From Aquimarina megaterium XH134 (lineage in GTDB: Bacteria > Bacteroidota > Bacteroidia > Flavobacteriales > Flavobacteriaceae), in NCBI RefSeq assembly GCF_000520975.1, contig NZ_JACB01000016.1:98879-162878 (forward strand): 64,000 nt of DNA, given 5' to 3'. This document shows positions 8,081 through 16,671 of the stretch, piece by piece. Numbering within the stretch: position 1 is the first letter of the stretch; each line of letters begins with the position of its first letter. Below the pieces are notes generated by a model, which had not been told where the DNA came from, did no database searches, and saw only the letters and a program-made list of their open reading frames with translations. A program made the position numbers and the translations under genes.

Positions 8081-9214
8081 TTATAATTCCCATAGAACAC
8101 CTATTCCTGCATATTGATTTCTATAATTTCTGAAAGAACGGGCATCTATATCTGTATAATTTGTACTTCTCACTCTAGAATATAATGTTGCGATTAATGA
8201 AAACCCATTTCCTATTTTATGTGAAGCATTTAGATTAAAATTTGCATATTGATATTTCAAATTTTCTCCTATTGCCATTTCGGTATTTCTGGCTTCAATT
8301 TCTTTGTATTTTCTGGTAATAAAAGACAGAGAGGTTCGCACTTTGGTTGTTTTATTTTTATATCTCATATTGATTCCCGGACCAAACTGATTAAATCCAG
8401 AACGCCCGGTAGAGTTATCGATCCTTGTGTAGTACACAAAATTGGGCTTTATTTTAAATTTCTCGCTAAACGGTAATTCATAAAACAAACCTCCTTTTAT
8501 GTAGTCCCAATCTCTTTCACCGTCTGTATCTATTTCGCTAGCATTAAAAGTATCATACTTTCTTTTTTTGAAATATGTATTCACCCCTAGCTTGTGTTCT
8601 AATCGATTTACAGTAAAGGATTGCACACTGGAGAATTGAACTCCAAACTCATCAAATTGTAGATCTCTTACTCCAAAAGCATCAAAATTTTTGAAGTTAT
8701 AAAACCCTTCTAATGTCATCTCATTAGCATTAAAAGGCATGAGTTTTATTCCTGCAGTAGCACCATAGTTTGTATATCCTAATGGATTAATCAATACATC
8801 TTGATCTCCGCCCAAACCTTCTCTATTCATTCTTCTAAATCTAACTTCGGTCAAAAAAATAGTTTTTTTAGTAAATCTATGATCATATTTTGCTCTTGTA
8901 TCCAAGCTCCAATAACTATCATCAAAATTCTCATAGAATAGTCTTGAAAAAGGATTTAAAGACAACCTTATTCTGTTTTTTTTCCATTTATAGCGGTACT
9001 TATAATTGATTGAGATATCCTGATAGATGCTACTTGATATCAAATCCTCTTTTGAAAGTACACTATCATTCACTCTTACTTCTTTAGGGCTTTTAAAATA
9101 GTTGTATTCATACCCTCCCTGTGTTTCGATATCGAAAGTGTTTTTACTCTGCGAAAAGCCTACAGCGTATATAAAAAGGATGAGTACAGCAAGTATTATA
9201 TTTCTGTTTTCCAT
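8081..9214 (-). CDS. Outer-membrane beta-barrel protein of the ligase operon
   Basis: A 377-aa protein with a Sec signal (AVLILFIYAVGFSQ, cleaved near residue 21), then many alternating amphipathic strands rich in Tyr, Phe, Arg and Asn, ending GIGVLWEL, with the alternating pattern and terminal aromatic strand of an outer-membrane barrel. It is the last gene of a three-gene minus-strand operon with the ATP-grasp protein (32-bp gap) and the transglutaminase-7TM protein. No named family is recognised. In context it could export or bind the product of the ligase, or anchor it at the cell surface; that is inference. Confidence 0.75.
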   Translation of the reverse strand: MENRNIILAVLILFIYAVGFSQSKNTFDIETQGGYEYNYFKSPKEVRVNDSVLSKEDLISSSIYQDISINYKYRYKWKKNRIRLSLNPFSRLFYENFDDSYWSLDTRAKYDHRFTKKTIFLTEVRFRRMNREGLGGDQDVLINPLGYTNYGATAGIKLMPFNANEMTLEGFYNFKNFDAFGVRDLQFDEFGVQFSSVQSFTVNRLEHKLGVNTYFKKRKYDTFNASEIDTDGERDWDYIKGGLFYELPFSEKFKIKPNFVYYTRIDNSTGRSGFNQFGPGINMRYKNKTTKVRTSLSFITRKYKEIEARNTEMAIGENLKYQYANFNLNASHKIGNGFSLIATLYSRVRSTNYTDIDARSFRNYRNQYAGIGVLWEL

Positions 9215-9246
9215 TACAATTTTTCTTCTTTTGTTTAATGCGTTAT

Positions 9247-10125
9247 TTAAATAGCTTCTTTTATTACTTCTTTTAATCCGGTTTTATTTACTAGCTGAAT
9301 CCCAAGGCCAGGTCGAACATTGATTTCCATAATTTGCGGGCCTTTATTTTTATCGATCACAATATCAATCCCCAGATAGTTTAATGGAAATGCCTTAGCC
9401 GTTGCTATAGATATTTCCAAAATTTCTTTCCAGTATGGTATGGGGGTACCATTAACCAAAAATGTACTATCTGGGTGATGATTGCTATATTCTTTGCCAT
9501 CATATACTTCTAATAATCTTCCTTCTTTCATGTCGATACCTATACCTACTCCATTTTGATGAAGATTGGCTTTACCATCAGACCTATCTGTGGGCATTCT
9601 TAACATTCCCATTAATGGTATTTTATTAAGTGTTATGATTCTAAAGTCAGGTACTCCCTGTGGATATATCTCATAAAAAAAAGGATGTGGCTCTATGCAT
9701 TCTTCGATAAGTACCCTGTCGTGAGAACCTAACGAAAAAAATCCCATAATTATAGATGCCATATGTTGAAAAACTTCTCGATCGGTAATCATTTCACCGT
9801 TGCATATCCAATTATCTTTCTTGTCCTTTTTAAGAATTTTAATTCCGCCACCACCACAACCATTTGCTGGTTTTATTGCTACAGAAGGATAGTGTTTGCA
9901 GGATTCCCATGCTTCTTTAATATCACTATTATATTCGATTACTGCATAGGTTTCTGCGCAAGGGATATGGTATTGATGCAATATTTCTTTGGTAAGTACT
10001 TTATCATCGGCTAAGGGATAATGCCTTTTAGGGTTATTGGGATAAATAAGCTTTATGTTTCTTTCATTCAAACCAATTACGCCAGATGCTGCAGTTGATT
10101 TTTTATTGAAAATTATTGAGAACAT
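9247..10125 (-). CDS. RimK-related ATP-grasp ligase (alpha-L-glutamate ligase-like)
   Basis: A 292-aa cytoplasmic protein with an ATP-grasp fold. Visible landmarks are VAIKPANGCGGGGIKIL (ATP-binding Lys and Gly-rich loop), HDRVLIEECIEPHPFF, PDFRIITLN and the Mg-binding end IMEINVRPGLGIQL. This matches the RimK-related E-ligase group, which comparative genomics (Iyer and colleagues' amidoligase survey) predicts to join amino acids to peptides together with transglutaminase-7TM partners. The partner gene lies directly upstream. A 27-nt ECF-type motif precedes it, so it may have its own promoter inside the operon. The substrate is unknown. Confidence 0.88.
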   Translation of the reverse strand: MFSIIFNKKSTAASGVIGLNERNIKLIYPNNPKRHYPLADDKVLTKEILHQYHIPCAETYAVIEYNSDIKEAWESCKHYPSVAIKPANGCGGGGIKILKKDKKDNWICNGEMITDREVFQHMASIIMGFFSLGSHDRVLIEECIEPHPFFYEIYPQGVPDFRIITLNKIPLMGMLRMPTDRSDGKANLHQNGVGIGIDMKEGRLLEVYDGKEYSNHHPDSTFLVNGTPIPYWKEILEISIATAKAFPLNYLGIDIVIDKNKGPQIMEINVRPGLGIQLVNKTGLKEVIKEAI

Positions 10126-10165
10126 ATTTGTGTCTTTTAGTATTATCTTATTTGTTTGCTATAGA

Positions 10166-10192
10166 AACAGGTGAGTGTTTATATACCCTACC
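10166..10192 (-). promoter_or_regulatory. 27-nt ECF-type motif, copy 1 (ATP-grasp promoter)
   Basis: Minus strand GGTAGGGTAT, 12 nt, CTGTT. It shares sequence and exact spacing with 11809-11835 and 12379-12405. The CTGTT box ends 40 bp before the ATP-grasp ATG, consistent with a -35/-10 pair and a short leader. Confidence 0.7.
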
Positions 10193-10208
10193 TAAAAAAG
10201 GCAGTTTT

Positions 10209-11786
10209 TTATTTTTCTGCTTTCAAAAGAGGCTTGAACCTAAATAATTCTACCCATCGTATCCCGATATATCTCCCTAACGATGTGGACAATGCTATTA
10301 TTAAAAGAGCTACCTCAGGAAATAAAACCAGTACAGATGGCAACCATGACCATGATAGTATGAGATAAGAAATTGATGTAGCTATTAATGTTTGAAACAA
10401 TTTATCTATAGCTTTTATGTATCCGTCTTCAAGAGTAGAGCGTGAGAAGCGTTCTGCCGAAATGGTAAGGATAATAATAGGGAAGAATGTTAACTTAGTA
10501 AGCCACTCTATGTTATTCTTAACTCCAAAATGTGTTGCCAAAAGGATCACAGATACCATTGTAGTAAGTGAGATCACCACTTTTGGAGTGTATAATAACC
10601 CTAGTTTATCAAAAGGATATGATATTAATCCAATAAACATAATAAGTCCCACAAAAATTGCAATTCCAGAGATAAAACCTGTATGCAATAAAGAAAAGGC
10701 TATCAACACTGGTAGGAATACTCCAAAAGTTTTTAATCCAACAATATTTCTTAAAAAAGCAACCAAAAATCCCCCAATAGGCAGTAATAATAAAAGATGT
10801 AAAGCTCCCGTTGGTATTACATTTTTATCGATCAGGTGCCAAAGAGAAAAACCTGGTAGGTTACCAATTTCTTCAGAATTCATTTTTAAGAAAGAAATAT
10901 GATGTACCTGTTCCATCTTATAGGTATAATCAAACTGAATGCCCGCAGTATGAGTAATCAAAGATTTATCTCCTCGATAAAGTTCTAAGTAATTGGCAGG
11001 TAAAAACCCAAAATGATTATTTAATGCATCAAAAGGAACCCATGTTTCATTAATCAATACTTCTACCCAGGCATGGGATGTTCTTTTATCTGTATTTTCT
11101 ACAATAATTCCACCTTTTATTCTTGCTGGATATCCCAAATTTCTACTTAGCGCTACAAATAATCTGCTTTTTCCATTACAAGAAGCCCTATTCTGTTCGA
11201 TTGTAGTTACAGCATCTGTGAGTGTAATGATTGGTGCCGAAGGAATAGCATATACATACTCAAAAACATTTTTGATTACTTCTCTGTCATTTTTAGTATT
11301 TTGTCCGAGTTGAGTCGCTAATTCATTGATAATTTCATTATCAGATTGTATATTTTCTGTAGGTTTAAGATATTTTCTATACTTGCCTGATGCAACATTA
11401 AAGACTTTTGGGATTCTAAAACTTCTATCTTTTCCTTCGAAAACAAATTCATAATCTACAGAATGATATGTATTTCTCTCACTGGTGTTCCAAATTGCTC
11501 TTATATTTTCGCCAATTTCTTCTTTCTTAACAAAAGACAGAGTACTGTCATTTTTGATATTTTCATTAGAAATTCTTTGTCTGGAGTTGCTACTGGGGAT
11601 ATATGTTTTTAATGAAGTGTTTTTATCTCCTGATTTAAAAAAAAACCTGTAGCTTACTTTATAAACTTTTTCAGGATTAAAATTGTCATAATTATTGAGA
11701 ATTGGTTTTATTTTAAATCCTATTGCGATTATGGCAATTATTGAAATTATAGTTAATGCGATTTTAAGATTTGTTTTCGAATTCAT
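10209..11786 (-). CDS. Transglutaminase-like protein with C-terminal 7TM domain
   Basis: A 525-aa membrane protein. Residues 9-24 are an N-terminal anchor. Residues about 35-290 are periplasmic and contain a transglutaminase-like core with Cys203 (RASCNGKSRLF), His238 (SHAWVEV) and Asp253 (PFDALNN), so the catalytic triad looks complete, although relatives of this architecture are annotated as inactive transglutaminase fused to 7TM. From residue about 328 there are some seven hydrophobic helices (the 7TM_transglut type). It is the first gene of the operon with the ATP-grasp ligase and the barrel protein, and divergent from an ECF sigma gene across 74 bp. It may process or translocate a ligated peptide. 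Confidence 0.85.
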   Translation of the reverse strand: MNSKTNLKIALTIISIIAIIAIGFKIKPILNNYDNFNPEKVYKVSYRFFFKSGDKNTSLKTYIPSSNSRQRISNENIKNDSTLSFVKKEEIGENIRAIWNTSERNTYHSVDYEFVFEGKDRSFRIPKVFNVASGKYRKYLKPTENIQSDNEIINELATQLGQNTKNDREVIKNVFEYVYAIPSAPIITLTDAVTTIEQNRASCNGKSRLFVALSRNLGYPARIKGGIIVENTDKRTSHAWVEVLINETWVPFDALNNHFGFLPANYLELYRGDKSLITHTAGIQFDYTYKMEQVHHISFLKMNSEEIGNLPGFSLWHLIDKNVIPTGALHLLLLLPIGGFLVAFLRNIVGLKTFGVFLPVLIAFSLLHTGFISGIAIFVGLIMFIGLISYPFDKLGLLYTPKVVISLTTMVSVILLATHFGVKNNIEWLTKLTFFPIIILTISAERFSRSTLEDGYIKAIDKLFQTLIATSISYLILSWSWLPSVLVLFPEVALLIIALSTSLGRYIGIRWVELFRFKPLLKAEK

Positions 11787-11808
11787 AATCAGCTATTTTT
11801 GGATTAAT

Positions 11809-11835
11809 AACAGGTAGGAACTGTTTCACCCTACC
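11809..11835 (-). promoter_or_regulatory. 27-nt ECF-type motif, copy 2 (transglutaminase-7TM promoter)
   Basis: Minus strand GGTAGGGTGA, 12 nt, CTGTT, with CTGTT ending 22 bp before the ATG at 11786. It is embedded in an inverted repeat AGGTAGG (11812-11818) / CCTACCT (11830-11836), so the plus strand also carries a GGTAGG half facing the sigma gene, but with a poorer -10 match there. Confidence 0.75.
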
Positions 11836-11860
11836 TCAAATCGAAAAAAATTCTTTTTTT

Positions 11861-12373
11861 ATGACCCAATCCTCAAAATCTGTTTGTGAACAACCCGTAT
11901 TCACCAAGCTATTCGAGACACATGCTGAGGATATAAGAAATTTTATTTACTACAAATGTGGGGATAAGGAACAAGCAGAAGATGTAATGCAAGAGGCATT
12001 TATAAAACTTTGGGATAACTGTAAAAAGGTAATCTTTGAGAGAACTAAAGGTTTTTTGTGTACCGTTGCTAATAACTTGTTCTTAAATCAAGTTGCTCAT
12101 AAGAAGGTAAGACTAGAATATGCAAAAATACCTCGTAGCACCAAAAATATAGAGTCTCCGGATTATGTGATGGAAGAAAAGGAGTTCATGGATAAGCTTC
12201 AGAATGCCATTTCCGAACTTTCTGATGGCCAAAGAGAGGTTTTTCTACTCAATAGAATTGATAAAAAGACATATAATGAAATTGCCGAAATGCTAGACAT
12301 TTCGGTAAAAGCAGTAGAAAAAAGAATGCATAATGCATTAAAGCAATTAAGAAAATTGGTTAAAAATATATAA
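11861..12373 (+). CDS. ECF RNA polymerase sigma factor, FecI type
   Basis: A 170-aa protein with sigma region 2 (LFETHAEDIRNFIYYKCGDK, then QAEDVMQEAFIKLWDN) and region 4 (LSDGQREVFLLNRIDKKTYN, EIAEMLDISVKAVEKRMHNA). Length and layout match Bacteroidota FecI-like ECF factors. It heads a sigma / FecR anti-sigma / TonB-receptor cassette, in which receptor occupancy is signalled through FecR to free the sigma factor. A poly-T tract directly precedes the ATG. The 27-nt motif repeated nearby is its most likely promoter recognition sequence, which would make it control fecR and the divergent ligase operon. Confidence 0.95.
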   Translation: MTQSSKSVCEQPVFTKLFETHAEDIRNFIYYKCGDKEQAEDVMQEAFIKLWDNCKKVIFERTKGFLCTVANNLFLNQVAHKKVRLEYAKIPRSTKNIESPDYVMEEKEFMDKLQNAISELSDGQREVFLLNRIDKKTYNEIAEMLDISVKAVEKRMHNALKQLRKLVKNI

Positions 12374-12378
12374 AAGAC

Positions 12379-12405
12379 GGTAGGGTATTTTACACCTTAG
12401 CTGTT
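12379..12405 (+). promoter_or_regulatory. 27-nt ECF-type motif, copy 3 (fecR promoter)
   Basis: GGTAGGGTAT, TTTACACCTTAG, CTGTT. It starts 5 bp after the sigma stop, and CTGTT ends 25 bp before the fecR ATG. Identical architecture to the two minus-strand copies supports autoregulation of the cassette. Confidence 0.75.
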
Positions 12406-12430
12406 ATTCTCCTGATACAAGGTAGAAATT

Positions 12431-13333
12431 ATGCTCGACGAAAAGGAAAATACATATCTGGCAAAGTGGTTAAATAACGATCTTAGCCCCGAAGAATTAG
12501 AAGAGTTAAAAAAGCTTCCCGAATATGACGATTATAAAAAAATCGTAGAAGGGCTAGCCTATTTTAAAGCTCCTTCTTTTGATCTACAACCGTCATTAGC
12601 AACAACTTTAGGCAAAATTTATCGGCCCAAAAAAGCAAAGGTAATTAACCTAAAGCCAATCGTATATACTTTTACAGCAGCAGCCTCTATAGTATTAATT
12701 ATTGGACTTTTCTTTAATACGGTGAGTTATACAGCAGATCCCGGACAACAATTGGCTGTTGTTTTACCCGATGGAAGCTCTGTCGATCTTAACGCTGCAT
12801 CAACGCTTACTCATAGACGCTTTTTCTGGTCACAAAATCGAAAAATCACTTTAGAAGGAGAAGCATATTTTAAAGTAACTTCTGGTTCTAATTTTACGGT
12901 AGCCACCAAATTAGGAAAAATCGAAGTTTTAGGAACTCAGTTTAATGTAAAGAGTAGAGCTACCGAATTTAGTGTAGCTTGCTATGAAGGAAAAGTTCGG
13001 GTATCGACACAAGATAACCAACAAAAGATATTACAAAAAGGGAATGGTGTTTCGTTAAAAGACAAAAAACTTATAGACGAAACCATAACAGATCAGGAGC
13101 CTTTGTGGAAAAAAGGAGAGAGCATTTTTAATAGTGTTCCATTAATACATGTATTGGATGAATTAGAGAGGCAATATGATATAACTTTTAGACGTGATAA
13201 AATTAATCAGAATCAGTTGTTTACAGGTGGGTTTAATTATAATGATCTAAGTATTGCCCTAGAATCAGTATTAGTTCCTATGGGGATAGAATATGTAGTT
13301 AACGGGACTACTGTTTTACTATCGGTACCCTAG
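12431..13333 (+). CDS. FecR-family anti-sigma factor / signal transducer
   Basis: A 300-aa protein. The N-terminal ~75 residues are cytoplasmic and should bind the sigma factor. One transmembrane helix covers about 77-97. The periplasmic FecR domain includes LPDGSSVDLNAASTLTH and GEAYFKV, characteristic of the family. The C-terminal ~70 residues (FNSVPLIHVLDELERQYDIT onward) form the DUF4974/secretin-like domain expected to contact the STN domain of the receptor. It lies 57 bp after the sigma gene and 78 bp before the receptor, on the same strand. Confidence 0.95.
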   Translation: MLDEKENTYLAKWLNNDLSPEELEELKKLPEYDDYKKIVEGLAYFKAPSFDLQPSLATTLGKIYRPKKAKVINLKPIVYTFTAAASIVLIIGLFFNTVSYTADPGQQLAVVLPDGSSVDLNAASTLTHRRFFWSQNRKITLEGEAYFKVTSGSNFTVATKLGKIEVLGTQFNVKSRATEFSVACYEGKVRVSTQDNQQKILQKGNGVSLKDKKLIDETITDQEPLWKKGESIFNSVPLIHVLDELERQYDITFRRDKINQNQLFTGGFNYNDLSIALESVLVPMGIEYVVNGTTVLLSVP

Positions 13334-13411
13334 TTTCAGAAATCAATCAATTCGCACATTAATTATTTAAGAATCTTAACGTTTTAGAATTCTCTAAAAC
13401 CCAACCATACA

Positions 13412-15979
13412 ATGAAAAAAACTCTGCTACTCTTACTTTTTTGCACATGTTCTATACAAGCACAAATCACCAAAAGCTACAATGAGGCACCTTTACAACA
13501 GGTGCTTAACGAGTTATCAGAATCGTATGATCTCATTTTTTCATTCAGTAATGAAACCGTAAAAAACAAGGTCATTACATTGGCTATTAACAATACTCCG
13601 TTGGACGAGGTTTTGATTACTTTAAAAACACTAACACATCTTAATTTTAAAAAAATATCAGATAGACAGGTGGTTGTTAGTTCTCCCAGCAATAAAGTTG
13701 AAGTTTGTGGATATCTCTTCGACGAAACTACCAACGAACCTCTCTCCTATGCCTCTATAAGTATTGAAAGTACTAAAACAGGTACAATTGCTAATGATGA
13801 TGGTTTTTTTCAATTAGGAACTATCGATCAGAACGAATCGATCACCATACAGTATGTTGGTTATAAAGACAAAGTGATGAAGGCTTCTTCTTTTAAAGCT
13901 TCAAGTTGTCCCAGAATTCCACTTTTTATCGAAAGCACCTCTTTGGCAGAAGTGCTTATTGTAGAATACATTACTACCGGAATTGACAAAAACATTGACG
14001 GCTCATTTAGAATTTCGAATGAAGAAATTGGTATTCTTCCCGGTCAAAGCGAACCTGATATTTTTCAAAGTATCCAACTTATTCCTGGAATAAACAGTCC
14101 CGACGAAACCGCAACAGGAATACAAATTCGAGGTGGATCACCAGATCAGAATCTGGTACTTTGGGATGATATAAAAATGTATAACACCGGTCATTTCTTC
14201 GGAATGTTTTCTGCTTTTAACCCTAATGTAGTTAATAGTGCCAAAATATTTAAAGGAGGTGCAGATCCAAAATATGGCGATAGAGTATCGGGTGTTATTG
14301 ATATTTCTAGTGATAAAAAGATACCAAAAAAGTTTAGTGGTGGTGCAGGAGTCAATGGTACTCATGCCGATATTTTTATGAAAGTTCCTGTGACAAAACC
14401 TGTAGGTTTGATACTTTCTGCTAGACGATCTTATACCGATATTTTTGAAACACCAACCTATAATGCACTTTCTGAAAAAGTATTTCAGAATACAAAAATA
14501 GTCGAGAACCCCAATCAAACACCTGTAACAGGTGAAGAAGAGGATGACGATGAAGAAGAACGCGAAGAAGCAATTGCCGAAAATAACTTTTTCTTTTATG
14601 ATGCCAGTGCAAAACTCATTATTGACGCTTCAGAAAATGACAAAATTTTAGCAAGTACCATTTATACCAACAATGATCTTGCTTTCGAAATTAACGATGA
14701 AGAAGATTTGATTACCGATGATCTTGAAATTCAAAATAAAGGAGCTAGTCTTTCCTGGGAAGGCGATAAACTAGAGCATTTTCATCATAGTTTAAAAGCA
14801 TATTATTCTAAGTATGATTCTGATTACCTGTTTACCGAAAGGCAAGAATTACAAATAGAAAGACAATCGGTTAGAAAAAATACCGTAAAAGATGTTGGAT
14901 TAGATTTTAATATCACATATGACCTTAACCCCAAAAATTCACTCATGCTGGGATACCAATTTTCTAATAGTGAAGTGTCTTATGCAATCACAAGAGAAGC
15001 TGAATTTGAAACACCGATAAATGAGTCAGGCAGCGTAAAAAACAATGCAAATACTATATATGCAAGCTATAAGTTTTTACCAAAAAACAAGAGTTTTATC
15101 AATCTTGGAATAAGAACATCCCATTATTCAATAATCGATCAATTGTATATTGAGCCCAGAGTAAATATTGAGTATCCTATTACTAATCTTTTAAGAATAA
15201 AAGCAACGGGAGAACTTAGATATCAACCAATAAGTCAATTAATCGAGTTTGAAGACACCCAGCTTCGCCTGGAAAATAATTTATGGATACATGCCAATCA
15301 AGAAGTTCCTGTATTAAAAAGTACTCAGTTTTCTACAGGGCTATTATTCTCTAAAAAAGGTTGGAATTTTGAGGTTGATGGTTATTATAAAAATATTGAT
15401 GGTCTAACATCGGTCACCAACGGATTTAATACAATTAATAGTGATTTATCTACAGGAGAAAGTATAATTTATGGAATCGATGTATTATTAAAAAAGAAGT
15501 TCGAAAATTTTCGAACCTGGATAGGATATACTTTTAACGATATCAAATATACTTTTCCTGAAATACAGGAAACCTCTTTCTCTGGGAATAACGACATCAC
15601 TCATAATTTTAGAATTTCTAATACATATGAAATTAATGATTGGGAATTTTCTTTGGGTTGGTTATGGCGATCTGGAGCTCCTTTTACCGATGCTGATCTT
15701 GTAAACGACGAGATTGAATATGGAGCTGCGAATGCAAAGCGTTTACCAGAATATCATAGGTTAGATATCTCTGCCATTTATCGATTTGATTTCAACAAAA
15801 CTAGTAATTGGAAAGGGCAAATAGGAGCTTCAATACAAAATATATATAATAGACAAGTGCCTATCTCTATAAGCTATAGGGTAGATGATAATGCGACTAC
15901 CGGAGAAATAGAATTGGATAGATTGCAGCAAGAATCCTTAGGAATTACTCCTAATGTAGTTTTAAGAATCTATTTTTAG
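13412..15979 (+). CDS. TonB-dependent outer-membrane receptor/transducer with STN domain
   Basis: An 855-aa outer-membrane protein. Residues 1-17 are a signal peptide, about 18-90 an STN (secretin/TonB short N-terminal) signalling domain, and about 94-175 a CarboxypepD_reg-like domain (SYASISIESTKTGTIANDDG). The plug is about 190-300 (IQIRGGSPDQNLVLWDDIKM) and the rest is barrel, ending NVVLRIYF. The STN domain makes it a transducer for the FecR/sigma pair upstream. A very acidic loop (EEEDDDEEEREE) near residue 375 could bind cations or project outside. No SusD partner follows, so the substrate is open. Its stop overlaps that of the convergent toxin gene by 4 bp. Confidence 0.93.
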   Translation: MKKTLLLLLFCTCSIQAQITKSYNEAPLQQVLNELSESYDLIFSFSNETVKNKVITLAINNTPLDEVLITLKTLTHLNFKKISDRQVVVSSPSNKVEVCGYLFDETTNEPLSYASISIESTKTGTIANDDGFFQLGTIDQNESITIQYVGYKDKVMKASSFKASSCPRIPLFIESTSLAEVLIVEYITTGIDKNIDGSFRISNEEIGILPGQSEPDIFQSIQLIPGINSPDETATGIQIRGGSPDQNLVLWDDIKMYNTGHFFGMFSAFNPNVVNSAKIFKGGADPKYGDRVSGVIDISSDKKIPKKFSGGAGVNGTHADIFMKVPVTKPVGLILSARRSYTDIFETPTYNALSEKVFQNTKIVENPNQTPVTGEEEDDDEEEREEAIAENNFFFYDASAKLIIDASENDKILASTIYTNNDLAFEINDEEDLITDDLEIQNKGASLSWEGDKLEHFHHSLKAYYSKYDSDYLFTERQELQIERQSVRKNTVKDVGLDFNITYDLNPKNSLMLGYQFSNSEVSYAITREAEFETPINESGSVKNNANTIYASYKFLPKNKSFINLGIRTSHYSIIDQLYIEPRVNIEYPITNLLRIKATGELRYQPISQLIEFEDTQLRLENNLWIHANQEVPVLKSTQFSTGLLFSKKGWNFEVDGYYKNIDGLTSVTNGFNTINSDLSTGESIIYGIDVLLKKKFENFRTWIGYTFNDIKYTFPEIQETSFSGNNDITHNFRISNTYEINDWEFSLGWLWRSGAPFTDADLVNDEIEYGAANAKRLPEYHRLDISAIYRFDFNKTSNWKGQIGASIQNIYNRQVPISISYRVDDNATTGEIELDRLQQESLGITPNVVLRIYF

Positions 15980-16251
15980 GTGTTTTTAATGATTTGCAGA
16001 ACCTCATCCCGATGTAATAATCGCATCAATGTTATTTCCTGTTCTGATGTTATAATTCCTACCAAATAGTAAAACCCTATGCCCATCTTGTATGCCTTAT
16101 CATTACCACTTATTGCTTTGAAATGCGGTACATCATTTACATTTTTGGCAGTTTTTAATGATTCCAGAACATCTTTCACCTTATGCCGTAACGAAACATC
16201 TTTAACGCTTTTAAAATCTTTTGCAAATTGTGAAGAGGTTTTTAGTACCAT
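15976..16251 (-). CDS. RelE/ParE-superfamily toxin
   Basis: A 91-aa basic protein of the RelE/ParE fold: N-terminal helical part (SQFAKDFKSVKDVSLRHKVK), the central strand region YKMGIGFYYLVGIITSEQEI, and a C-terminal LMRLLHRDEVLQIIK with His and Arg residues typical of this superfamily. It lies 5 bp after its antitoxin on the same strand. It could be an mRNA interferase or a gyrase poison; the sequence does not decide. The stop overlaps the 3' end of the TonB-receptor gene in convergent orientation. Confidence 0.82.
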   Translation of the reverse strand: MVLKTSSQFAKDFKSVKDVSLRHKVKDVLESLKTAKNVNDVPHFKAISGNDKAYKMGIGFYYLVGIITSEQEITLMRLLHRDEVLQIIKNT

Positions 16252-16256
16252 GTCTG

Positions 16257-16499
16257 CTAGGAATTAAATAATTCTTCTTCACTTACTGTGACCTGTGCAT
16301 TTGCCTGTTGCATCAAAAGCAATAACCCTAAGTCCTCCTTTTGATCCAAAGACAGTGAATCCATCTGTTCTTTTTGTTTTTGTTCTATATATTGGATGAT
16401 GGCCTTTTCCATAATTTTTTTCACGCTAGATCCCTCTATTGCCGCTATAATCTTAAGTTTAGGGATTATTTGCTCATCAATATCTATTATTTTTCTCAT
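16257..16499 (-). CDS. Antitoxin of the RelE/ParE pair
   Basis: An 80-aa protein with a short N-terminal ribbon-helix-helix-like segment (IIDIDEQIIPKLKIIAAIEG, then SVKKIMEKAIIQYI) for DNA binding, followed by a Gln/Leu-rich helix and an acidic tail that should wrap the toxin. It precedes the toxin gene by 5 bp, the usual antitoxin-first order. A perfect AT-rich palindrome just upstream is the probable autoregulatory site. Confidence 0.8.
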   Translation of the reverse strand: MRKIIDIDEQIIPKLKIIAAIEGSSVKKIMEKAIIQYIEQKQKEQMDSLSLDQKEDLGLLLLMQQANAQVTVSEEELFNS

Positions 16500-16504
16500 A
16501 GTAT

Positions 16505-16522
16505 ATATTATATATATAATAT
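16505..16522. promoter_or_regulatory. AT-rich palindrome, probable antitoxin operator
   Basis: ATATTATATATATAATAT is an 18-bp perfect palindrome starting 6 bp upstream of the antitoxin ATG. Position fits autorepression by the RHH antitoxin; low complexity lowers certainty. Confidence 0.5.
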
Positions 16523-16671
16523 GCTAAATATATAAAAAATTTAAAATATCATCTTTTTAGGAATATCATTTATCAAAACAAATTCTAGTAAGAGTATATC
16601 TCACAAAGCAAAATTGAATGTGTACTTATACACAGAAAGAATTATATTTGAGATTCAATAATCATTTATTA

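Noticed and set aside
10417..10902. 161-codon plus-strand frame inside the transglutaminase-7TM gene
   Set aside because: Antisense to conserved transmembrane segments, with no recognisable domain.
14138..14612. Minus-strand frames inside the TonB receptor gene
   Set aside because: Cys/His-rich shadows opposite the acidic loop and plug region; the receptor reading frame is fully supported by domain order.
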